From NCBI GenBank assembly GCA_964631255.1, contig CAZVWS010000047.1:1-16294 (forward strand): a stretch of 16,294 bases of DNA. Direction: 5' to 3'. Shown one piece after another: positions 7,691 through 14,310 of the stretch. A program made the position numbers and the translations under genes. The DNA comes from JBGZFC01 sp964631255 (GTDB lineage: Bacteria > Bacteroidota > Bacteroidia > Bacteroidales > Dysgonomonadaceae). How positions within the stretch are numbered: position 1 is the first letter of the stretch; each line of letters starts with the position of its first letter. Under the pieces are notes generated by a model. The model searched no databases and had not been told where the DNA came from. It saw only the letters and a program-made list of their open reading frames with translations.

Positions 7691-7867
7691 CAAAGAACAG
7701 ATAAAAAACTCACAACCCAACACTGAATTTAGAACAAACAAAGGGACAATTGCACGACCCAAAAGGGTTTAACGCGTGGGACGGGTAATCCCTCTAACGC
7801 GCCGGTGAATAGGTTGGTGCGATGTCTTGGTTCTACTATCTTGGTTCTTGGCTCTAATCATAAACAG
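7691..7867. other. 177-base spacer between the mannosidase genes, rich in short repeats
   Basis: The spacer has no gene. It holds a small hairpin ACCC-AAAA-GGGT (7757-7768), two copies of TAACGCG 25 bases apart (7770-7776 and 7795-7801), a weak GGGA/TCCC inverted pair between them, and the TCTTGGYTCT repeat (listed separately). No TAnnTTTG promoter box was recognised. It could be a leader RNA or decayed sequence. Confidence 0.4.
7825..7855. repeat. Three short direct repeats TCTTGGYTCT
   Basis: TCTTGGTTCT occurs at 7825-7834 and 7839-7848, and TCTTGGCTCT at 7846-7855, overlapping the second copy by three bases. All lie just before the GH92 start codon at 7868, outside the coding region once the signal-peptide start is chosen. 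Confidence 0.55.
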
Positions 7868-10144
7868 ATGAAAACAAAACTACTGCTCTGCGTTGTGCTG
7901 CTCCTCTGCGGGTGGGCGCAAGCGCAAGAACCCATCGACTACGTGAACACACACATGGGCACCCTATCCAAGTTTGAATTATCCAACGGAAACACCTATC
8001 CCGCCATTGCCCGCCCCTGGGGCATGAATTTTTGGACTCCCCAAACCGGGAAGATGGGCGACGGATGGATATACCGCTACGATGCCGACAAAATACGCGG
8101 CTTTAAGCAAACCCACCAACCCAGCCCGTGGATGAACGACTACGGCCAGTTCTCCCTGATGCCCCAAGTGGGCCGTCCGGAGTTTGACGAAGAGAAACGC
8201 GCCAGTTGGTTTTCGCACAAGGCGGAAGTTGCACGCCCAAACTACTACAGCGTGTATTTGGCCGACTACGATGTAACCACCGAAATAACCCCCACCGAAC
8301 GGGCGGCCGTTTTTCGGTTCACCTTTCCCACCACCGACAGCGCCACGGTGCTGGTAGATGCTTTCGACCGAGGGTCGGCGGTGCAAATACTGCCCGATAA
8401 ACAAGCCATTGTGGGCTACACCACCCGAAACAGCGGCGGAGTGCCCGCCAATTTCAAAAACTATTTTGTGGTGGTATTCGATGCTCCCTTCCGCTACACC
8501 GGTGTGGTAACGGACAGCCTTGTTGCGCACCGCGCCCTCAAAACCCAAGCCAACCACGCCGCGGCGTTTGTGGGCTTTGCCGCCCGGCGCGGCCGCCCCA
8601 TAGTGGCGCGCGTGGCATCGTCGTTCATCGGTTACGAGCAGGCGTGGCAGAACCTAAAAGAGGTGGAAGGCAAAACATTTGATACCGTGCGGCAGGAAGG
8701 ACGCGACGCGTGGAACCAAGTGCTGGGTCGTGTGGAGATTGAAGACCACAACGTGGATAACAAACGCACCTTCTACTCCACCCTATACCGCTCCACCCTT
8801 TTTCCGCGCAAGTTTTACGAAGTAGACAAGCACGGAACCGTGCAGCATTACAGCCCCTACAACGGACAAGTGCTGCCCGGATATATGTACACCGACACCG
8901 GTTTTTGGGATACCTTCCGCGCACTTTTTCCGCTGCTCAATTTGCTCTACCCCTCGGTGAATGTAGAAATACAAGAGGGGTTGGTGAACGCCTATCGCGA
9001 GAGCGGATTTTTGCCCGAGTGGGCAAGTCCCGGCCACCGAAACATTATGATTGGGAACAACTCTGCCGCCGTGGTGGCTGATGCCTATTTGAAAGGGTTG
9101 CGCGGCTACGACATCCAAACCCTCTACCAAGCCGTGCTGCACGGCACCCAAAACGTGCACCCCACCGTCTCCGCCACCGGACGTGCCGGACACCAATATT
9201 ACAACCGGTTGGGATACGTTCCGTACAACGTGGGCATCCACGAAAACGCCGCCCGAACCCTGGAGTATGCCTACGCCGATTGGACTATTTACCAATTGGC
9301 CAAAGCGCTGAACCGTCCGCAAGCCGAAATTGATTTGTTTGCCAAGCGGTGCCAAAACTACCGAAACCTCTATTCGCCCCCATACAAACTGATGCGCGGC
9401 AGAAACGCCGACGGAACCTTTCAGTCGCCTTTCAGCCCCACAAAATGGGGCGACGCCTTCACCGAAGGAAACAGCTGGCACTACACCTGGTCGGTATTTC
9501 ACGACCCGCAAGGCCTGATAGACCTGATGGGAGGCGACAACGCGTTTGTGCAGATGCTGGACTCGCTGTTTGTGATGCCGCCCGTGTTCGACGATAGTTA
9601 CTACGGCTTTCCCATCCACGAGATTCGTGAAATGCAACTCATGAACATGGGACAATATGCCCACGGCAACCAGCCGATACAACACGCCGTGTATCTCTAC
9701 AACTACGCCGGCCAGCCGTGGAAAGCCCAATACCACGCGCACCAAATAATGAACCGACTCTACTCCGCCACGCCCGATGGTTACTGCGGAGACGAAGACA
9801 ACGGACAAACATCGGCCTGGTTTGTGTTCTCGGCACTGGGTTTCTATCCCGTCTGCCCCGCAAGCAACCAATACATCGTTGGCTCGCCCCTTTTCCGGAA
9901 GGTGAAAGTGAAGTTGGAGAACGGCCAAACCATTCGCATACGTGCCAATCGCGCTCCCACCGCCCAACGGTACTACATCCAAAGCCTGAAACTGAACGGA
10001 GAGAGCTACTCTAAAAACTACTTCACCCACGCCGATTTGATGAACGGCGCTACAATAAAATTCAAACTATCGGAAACGCCCAACAAAAGCCGCGGAACCG
10101 GTGAAACAGACCGGCCCTACTCCTTTTCCAACGAAAGAGATTGA
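7868..10144 (+). CDS. GH92 calcium-dependent exo-alpha-mannosidase, probably alpha-1,2-specific
   Basis: A 758-residue glycoside hydrolase family 92 enzyme, typical length. The ATG at 7868 was chosen because it gives a Sec signal peptide (MKTKLLLCVVLLLCGWAQAQ) with no lipobox, so the enzyme is periplasmic or secreted; an upstream GTG at 7805 would bury this signal. The N-terminal beta-sandwich includes PAIARPWGMNFWTP; the catalytic barrel has TDTGFWDTFRALFPLL, GNSWHYTWSVFHD and the GDEDNGQ motif. Glu533, Asp642 and Asp644 fall at the same numbers I remember for the acid and base residues of Bacteroides thetaiotaomicron BT3990, and Trp88, His584 and Glu585 match its alpha-1,2 subsite. It likely works with the upstream GH125 on mannose chains. 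Confidence 0.95.
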   Translation: MKTKLLLCVVLLLCGWAQAQEPIDYVNTHMGTLSKFELSNGNTYPAIARPWGMNFWTPQTGKMGDGWIYRYDADKIRGFKQTHQPSPWMNDYGQFSLMPQVGRPEFDEEKRASWFSHKAEVARPNYYSVYLADYDVTTEITPTERAAVFRFTFPTTDSATVLVDAFDRGSAVQILPDKQAIVGYTTRNSGGVPANFKNYFVVVFDAPFRYTGVVTDSLVAHRALKTQANHAAAFVGFAARRGRPIVARVASSFIGYEQAWQNLKEVEGKTFDTVRQEGRDAWNQVLGRVEIEDHNVDNKRTFYSTLYRSTLFPRKFYEVDKHGTVQHYSPYNGQVLPGYMYTDTGFWDTFRALFPLLNLLYPSVNVEIQEGLVNAYRESGFLPEWASPGHRNIMIGNNSAAVVADAYLKGLRGYDIQTLYQAVLHGTQNVHPTVSATGRAGHQYYNRLGYVPYNVGIHENAARTLEYAYADWTIYQLAKALNRPQAEIDLFAKRCQNYRNLYSPPYKLMRGRNADGTFQSPFSPTKWGDAFTEGNSWHYTWSVFHDPQGLIDLMGGDNAFVQMLDSLFVMPPVFDDSYYGFPIHEIREMQLMNMGQYAHGNQPIQHAVYLYNYAGQPWKAQYHAHQIMNRLYSATPDGYCGDEDNGQTSAWFVFSALGFYPVCPASNQYIVGSPLFRKVKVKLENGQTIRIRANRAPTAQRYYIQSLKLNGESYSKNYFTHADLMNGATIKFKLSETPNKSRGTGETDRPYSFSNERD

Positions 10145-10201
10145 GTAATATCGTAATCATTACAAATAAATGAGTTATACAAAATATTAGTAAACGTATT
10201 T

Positions 10202-10233
10202 TTTGCATATCTGCAATAATAAATGTAATTTTG
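10202..10233 (+). promoter_or_regulatory. Bacteroidota promoter of the trigger factor gene
   Basis: TTTG at 10202-10205, a 20-base spacer, then TAATTTTG at 10226-10233: a full match to the TTTG/TAnnTTTG housekeeping promoter. Transcription would start near 10240, giving a leader of about 90 bases. It restarts transcription after the mannosidase module. Confidence 0.75.
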
Positions 10234-10327
10234 CATCCAATTTCATCCAATGATTTTAACAAATCAATCTAATTGGATTGTCAAATACATCAAACACAAA
10301 AAATAATAGAATAACAACAAGTTCAAA

Positions 10328-11719
10328 ATGAAGGTAACACTCAACAAAAAAGACAATGTAAATGGTATCATCGATATTGATATCGAAAAGTCTGACTACG
10401 AAGAAAACGTTGAAAAATCGCTTAATCAATTTCGCAACAAAGCCAATATTCCCGGTTTCAGACAAGGAAAAGTGCCAAAACAAGTAATCCGTAAAATGTA
10501 CGGAAAATCCATTCTTGCTGAAGAGATAAACAAACTGGTGAGTTCCGAATTGTACAAATACATACAAGATAACAACTTGGATATTTTGGGCGAACCGATA
10601 CCAAACGAAACCGAACAAAAAGAGATTGATTTTGATACGGACGAAAATTTCCAATTTAAATTTGATATCGCGTTGGCTCCCGAGTTTGAATTGGTACTAA
10701 ACAAGAAAAACAAACTCACCTATTATAACGTGAAATTGGAAGACGATTTGTTGGACAAACAGATTGAGTCTTACAAACAAAATTTTGGTATTTACGAAAA
10801 AGTAGATGAAAAATCGGTAGATACCGACCTCATCAAAGGCGTTATCACCGAGCTTGAAAACGACCAACCAAAAGAAGGTGGCATCGTTATCGAAAACGGA
10901 ATCCTTATGCCTTCCTACGTCAAAGACCAAGCTACCAAAGAAAAATTTGTGGGTATCGATGTAAACCAAACCATTGTTTTCAACCCAAAAACAGCATATG
11001 ACAACAACGAAGCCGAAATTGCATCGCTGCTACATACCACAAAAGAAAATGTGGCAGAAATAAATTCCGATTTCGCATTCGAAGTAAAAGAGATTACCCG
11101 TTACAAAGAGGCTGAAATAAACCAAGCTATGTTTGATAAAGTATTGGGCGAAAACGTAGTTACAACCGAAGAACAATTCAGAGAAAAAATAAGAGAAATA
11201 ATCAGTAACCAGTTTAAACCGGCTGCCGATAACTTATTCATGAAAGCGGCGAGAGAACTCATTTTGGGCAAAATGAAAGACGTGCAATTCCCCGACGAAT
11301 TTTTGAAGAAATGGCTAATCATGTCCAACGAGAACAACACGCCCGAATCAATAGAAAAAGAGTATCCGCAAATTGTAGAAGATTTGAAATTCCACTTAGC
11401 TAAAGAAAAAATTGCCAAAGAAAACGAGATAAAAGTAGCCGGTGAAGATGTAGAAAACTTGGCTGCCGAAGTGGCAAAAGCTCAGTTTGCACAATATGGC
11501 ATGAACAACATCACACCCGAAATGCTTCAAAATTACGTAAAAAGAATGATGAGCGACCAAAACACTGCTCGCAATCTGTTTGAACGTGCTGTAGAAACAA
11601 AAATTGAAGAGTGGTTGAAATCTACCGTAAAAGTTGTAGATGAAGAAATCTCGTCAAAAGACTTCAATGAGTTGTTAGAAAAAGAGTCTGCCAAAGCCGT
11701 CGCAGACGAAAAAGAGTAA
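10328..11719 (+). CDS. tig: Trigger factor, ribosome-associated chaperone
   Basis: A 463-residue protein. The ribosome-docking loop GFRQGKVP is at 43-50, the same place as GFRKGKVP in E. coli trigger factor. The N-terminal domain runs to about 115. A middle insert (about 150-250) occupies the place of the FKBP-type prolyl isomerase domain but shows none of its usual motifs, as is common in Bacteroidota. The long helical C-terminal chaperone domain follows, including ANLxxK-like helices around 310-430 and an acidic, alanine-rich end. It binds nascent chains at the ribosome exit tunnel. It stands upstream of clpP and clpX, the common bacterial order, but with its own promoter. Confidence 0.95.
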   Translation: MKVTLNKKDNVNGIIDIDIEKSDYEENVEKSLNQFRNKANIPGFRQGKVPKQVIRKMYGKSILAEEINKLVSSELYKYIQDNNLDILGEPIPNETEQKEIDFDTDENFQFKFDIALAPEFELVLNKKNKLTYYNVKLEDDLLDKQIESYKQNFGIYEKVDEKSVDTDLIKGVITELENDQPKEGGIVIENGILMPSYVKDQATKEKFVGIDVNQTIVFNPKTAYDNNEAEIASLLHTTKENVAEINSDFAFEVKEITRYKEAEINQAMFDKVLGENVVTTEEQFREKIREIISNQFKPAADNLFMKAARELILGKMKDVQFPDEFLKKWLIMSNENNTPESIEKEYPQIVEDLKFHLAKEKIAKENEIKVAGEDVENLAAEVAKAQFAQYGMNNITPEMLQNYVKRMMSDQNTARNLFERAVETKIEEWLKSTVKVVDEEISSKDFNELLEKESAKAVADEKE

Positions 11720-11791
11720 ATTGTACAACCATTTGCGAAAGAAAATAGTGAGTGAAAATATAAATACAAAGCTCACAAAAAATTCAACTCG

Positions 11792-11822
11792 TTTGTTGTG
11801 TTGAAGTATTTATTTATATTTG
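11792..11822 (+). promoter_or_regulatory. Bacteroidota promoter of clpP
   Basis: TTTG at 11792-11795, a 19-base spacer, TATATTTG at 11815-11822: a textbook match. The -7 box covers the upstream TTG codon at 11820 that could otherwise be taken as the clpP start, so translation must begin downstream, at 11874. The leader would be about 45 bases. Confidence 0.75.
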
Positions 11823-11873
11823 GCACTTTTTTTGCTGTTTCATACTTTACATAACAAACAAAATTTTAAGAAA

Positions 11874-12545
11874 ATGAACAACGAATTCAGAAAATATGCA
11901 GTAAAACATCTGGGCATGAATGGCAATCGGTTAGATAGCTACCTCAATCTCAAAAGCCAAGGTGGATATATCTCGCCTACTATCATTGAAGAAAGACAAC
12001 TCAACATTGCTCAAATGGACGTGTTTTCGCGCCTGATGATGGACAGAATCATATTTTTGGGTACCCAAATAGATGACTATACTGCCAACGTGATACAAGC
12101 ACAACTACTGTTTTTGGACTCTTCCGACCCCGGAAAAGACATATCTATATACATCAACTCGCCCGGCGGGTCGGTATATGCCGGATACGGAATTTATGAC
12201 ACCATGCAGTTTATCTCGAGCGATATCTCTACCATTTGCACAGGTGTGGCAGCTTCTATGGCAGCCATTTTATTGGTAGCCGGAACTCCCAAAAAACGCT
12301 TCGCGCTTACGCACTCTCGTGTTATGATACACCAACCACTGGGCGGTGTACAAGGTCAAGCATCTGATATAGAGATTACAGCGCGCGAAATTGCCAAAGT
12401 GAAACAAGAGTTGTTTTCTATTATCTCCAAACACTCCGGAAAACCTATTGAAGAGGTTGCGCGAGACTCAGACCGCGACTTCTGGATGAGTGCTTCCGAA
12501 GCAAAAGAATATGGAATGGTAGATGACGTGTTGATAAAAAAATAG
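11874..12545 (+). CDS. clpP: ATP-dependent Clp protease proteolytic subunit ClpP
   Basis: A 223-residue serine peptidase that forms the double-heptamer degradation chamber fed by ClpX. Catalytic triad: Ser128 in GVAASMAA, His153 in MIHQPLGG, and Asp202 in SDRDFW. SIYINSPGGSVYAG (91-104) forms the substrate-side loop. The N-terminal 40 residues are longer than in E. coli ClpP and could include a processed propeptide. The ATG at 11874 was chosen because the -7 promoter box overlaps the upstream TTG, and the extension it would add is not part of the family. A strong terminator follows, then a mini-element, then clpX, so the two subunits are probably not on one full-length message. Confidence 0.96.
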   Translation: MNNEFRKYAVKHLGMNGNRLDSYLNLKSQGGYISPTIIEERQLNIAQMDVFSRLMMDRIIFLGTQIDDYTANVIQAQLLFLDSSDPGKDISIYINSPGGSVYAGYGIYDTMQFISSDISTICTGVAASMAAILLVAGTPKKRFALTHSRVMIHQPLGGVQGQASDIEITAREIAKVKQELFSIISKHSGKPIEEVARDSDRDFWMSASEAKEYGMVDDVLIKK

Positions 12546-12554
12546 ACAAAACCA

Positions 12555-12595
12555 CAAACGTCAAATTATGAATATAGTTTGACGTTTGATTTTTT
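12555..12595 (+). terminator. Rho-independent terminator after clpP
   Basis: Perfect 11-base stem CAAACGTCAAA (12555-12565) and TTTGACGTTTG (12578-12588), 12-base loop, then A and six T (12590-12595). It begins 9 bases after the clpP stop codon. Confidence 0.85.
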
Positions 12596-12616
12596 AAGTA
12601 CAAAAAAAATCATTGC

Positions 12617-12745
12617 TGTCCGATAAAACTCATGCACACCTTTGTAACGATTTGTAAATCTGTATGTTATTAACATAAAAAAAGAACGGGGCTTATCGAT
12701 GCAATACATGCAGATTATCAAATAGTTGAACGTGTTTATCGGACA
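12617..12745. mobile_element. MITE-like 129-base element with 11-base terminal inverted repeats
   Basis: TGTCCGATAAA (12617-12627) and its exact inverse TTTATCGGACA (12735-12745) bound the segment. Inside, a second pair of arms, 12650-12667 and 12706-12723, is complementary at 15 of 18 positions, and a TATGTTA-T-TAACATA palindrome lies at 12663-12677. The whole element is therefore an imperfect palindrome. It encodes nothing. No target-site duplication is recognisable in the A-rich flanks. It could be a miniature transposable element, or the two ends of an insertion sequence left after internal deletion; I do not assign a family. Confidence 0.58.
12641..12670 (+). promoter_or_regulatory. Weak candidate promoter of clpX inside the mini-element
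   Basis: TTTG at 12641-12644, an 18-base spacer and TATGTTAT at 12663-12670, which keeps TA and TT of TAnnTTTG but not the final TG. It is the best match found between the clpP terminator and clpX. The -7 half lies in the TATGTTA palindrome. Confidence 0.22.
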
Positions 12746-12784
12746 CTAATAAAAAAAAATAAGACTACATAGTCCCTCAAAAAA

Positions 12785-14026
12785 ATGTCAAAAAAAACAA
12801 ACAACGGCAATCATTGCAGTTTTTGCGGAAGAAGTGAAAAAGACACTTCTTTATTAATTGCAGGACTTTCCGGATATATTTGCGATATGTGCGCCGACCA
12901 GGCACACGAAATCGTAAACGAAAGCATAAAAAAACCATCCGGTGCTACGCCCAATCTAAACTTCAACTCGCTACCCAAACCAACCGAAATAAAAGAATTT
13001 CTCGACCAATACGTGATTGGGCAAGATAGTGCAAAACGTTACCTATCGGTTTCGGTTTACAACCACTACAAACGTATTTTGCAAAAAACTACCCACGATG
13101 ACGTAGAGATAGAAAAATCAAACATCATCATGGTTGGAGCAACCGGAACGGGCAAAACCCTGCTGGCAAAAACCATTGCGAAAATGCTACACGTGCCTTT
13201 TACCATTGTTGATGCAACCGTGCTCACCGAAGCCGGTTATGTAGGTGAAGACATAGAAAGCATATTGACCCGACTGCTGCAAGTAGCCGATTACGATGTG
13301 GCAGCTGCCGAAAAAGGCATTGTTTTTATTGACGAGATAGATAAAATTGCTCGCAAAAGCGACAATCCATCCATCACGCGCGATGTAAGCGGTGAAGGCG
13401 TTCAACAAGGATTACTCAAACTTTTAGAAGGTTCTGTTGTAAACGTGCCACCACAAGGTGGACGCAAGCATCCCGAGCAACGAATGGTTGCCGTAAACAC
13501 CAAAAATATACTATTTGTTTGCGGTGGCGCGTTTGATGGAATTGAAAAGAAAATAGCAGCCAGACTCAATACACGAGTAGTGGGATATGCCGCAAGCGGA
13601 AAAACAGCCGAAGTAAATCGCAACAATTTACTGCAATATATCACACCGTTAGATTTGAAATCGTTTGGGCTAATACCCGAAATTATCGGACGCTTGCCCA
13701 TACTTACCTATTTGGAGCCATTGGACAGAGAAGCCCTCTTGCGCATACTGGTAGAGCCCAAAAACTCCATCATCAAACAATACGAGAAACTATTTTCGAT
13801 GGACGATGTAGAACTGACTTGGCAACCCGATGTATTTGAATATATTGTGGACAAAGCCATCGAGTTTAAACTTGGCGCACGCGGACTTCGCTCTATTGTA
13901 GAAGCTATCATGATAGATGCTATGTTTCATATACCTTCTAATAAAACAAAAAAACTGAACATCACGAGACAATATGCCATCGAGCAGTTTGAAAAATCAG
14001 ATATGAAACACCTGCAAATAACTTAA
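12785..14026 (+). CDS. clpX: ATP-dependent Clp protease ATPase subunit ClpX
   Basis: A 413-residue AAA+ unfoldase, full length. It has the N-terminal C4 zinc domain (Cys11, Cys14, Cys33, Cys36), Walker A GATGTGKT (118-125; most ClpX have GPTGSGKT), pore loop GYVGED (151-156), Walker B IVFIDEID (179-186), the RKH loop (227-229), and sensor 2 in GARGLRS near the C-terminus. The ClpP-docking IGF tripeptide is replaced by VGY at 266-268, a variant I recall as usual in Bacteroidota. It unfolds tagged proteins and feeds them to ClpP. A palindrome GACTA-CA-TAGTC (12763-12774) lies just before the start. It is separated from clpP by a terminator and a mini-element. Confidence 0.97.
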   Translation: MSKKTNNGNHCSFCGRSEKDTSLLIAGLSGYICDMCADQAHEIVNESIKKPSGATPNLNFNSLPKPTEIKEFLDQYVIGQDSAKRYLSVSVYNHYKRILQKTTHDDVEIEKSNIIMVGATGTGKTLLAKTIAKMLHVPFTIVDATVLTEAGYVGEDIESILTRLLQVADYDVAAAEKGIVFIDEIDKIARKSDNPSITRDVSGEGVQQGLLKLLEGSVVNVPPQGGRKHPEQRMVAVNTKNILFVCGGAFDGIEKKIAARLNTRVVGYAASGKTAEVNRNNLLQYITPLDLKSFGLIPEIIGRLPILTYLEPLDREALLRILVEPKNSIIKQYEKLFSMDDVELTWQPDVFEYIVDKAIEFKLGARGLRSIVEAIMIDAMFHIPSNKTKKLNITRQYAIEQFEKSDMKHLQIT

Positions 14027-14052
14027 TCAGTTAGCTAAACAACACACAATAA

Positions 14053-14084
14053 AGGCGTCGGGATAAGAAAACGACGCTTTTTTT
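14053..14084 (+). terminator. Rho-independent terminator after clpX
   Basis: Stem GCGTCG (14055-14060) / CGACGC (14072-14077), extended by a G-T and an A-T pair, 11-base loop, followed by seven T (14078-14084). It starts about 27 bases after the clpX stop. Confidence 0.9.
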
Positions 14085-14204
14085 GTTGCAGCAAAATCCA
14101 ATTACAAGCAAATTAAACCATCGTTTATCTTTGCCGACGAAAAAAACAACCCGAATTTCAATTTTTTTTCGTTTGTAATTTGTCATTTCAAATTATATAG
14201 TATA

Positions 14205-14216
14205 ACTTAGCTAAGT
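14205..14216. repeat. 12-base perfect palindrome upstream of recQ
   Basis: ACTTAGCTAAGT is its own reverse complement and lies about 40-50 bases upstream of the recQ -7 box, a place where a dimeric regulator could bind. Its core TTAGCTAA recurs at 14031-14038, just after clpX. Function unproven; chance is possible. Confidence 0.35.
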
Positions 14217-14231
14217 ATTTTCGATTATATT

Positions 14232-14261
14232 TTTTAATCACACAATACTTTTTTACTTTTG
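14232..14261 (+). promoter_or_regulatory. Candidate Bacteroidota promoter of recQ
   Basis: TACTTTTG (14254-14261) matches TAnnTTTG, with a T-run TTTT at 14232-14235 18 bases upstream as a weak -33. The leader to the ATG at 14311 would be about 45 bases and begin near a small ATCCC-GCT-GGGAT hairpin (14266-14278). Confidence 0.42.
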
Positions 14262-14310
14262 TACTATCCCGCTGGGATGAATTATTTATTATTGCGAGCA
14301 CATTACTCTT

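Larger units (their letters stand above)
6200..10144 (+). other. G+C-shifted mannosidase module, probable horizontal acquisition
   Basis: Base composition changes sharply after the permease gene and returns to A+T-rich after 10144. Counts in single 60-base lines: 39/60 G+C at 7141-7200 and 33/60 at 8701-8760, against 18/60 at 5881-5940 and 25/60 at 10801-10860. The module contains just two genes, GH125 and GH92, with related roles. No integrase, transposase, flanking direct repeat or tRNA was found at either edge. A join between sequences of different origin in an assembled genome would look the same. Confidence 0.6.

Noticed and set aside
7805..7867. Upstream GTG start that would extend GH92 by 21 residues
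   Set aside because: It would bury a good Sec signal peptide beginning at 7868 and would place the TCTTGGYTCT repeats inside the coding region.
8783..10030. A 415-codon open reading on the minus strand inside GH92
   Set aside because: It lies antisense to a well-supported GH92 gene, has no recognisable domain or leader, and long antisense readings are expected in this G+C-richer stretch. The same holds for minus-strand readings at 6395-6967 and 7979-8557.
10153..10163. GTAAT-C-ATTAC inverted repeat after GH92 as a terminator or module border
   Set aside because: Five-base A+T-rich arms, no T-tract and no matching copy at the left border near 6200; most likely chance.
11820..11873. Upstream TTG start that would extend ClpP by 18 residues
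   Set aside because: The TTG is part of the TATATTTG -7 promoter box, so it would lie upstream of the transcript start.
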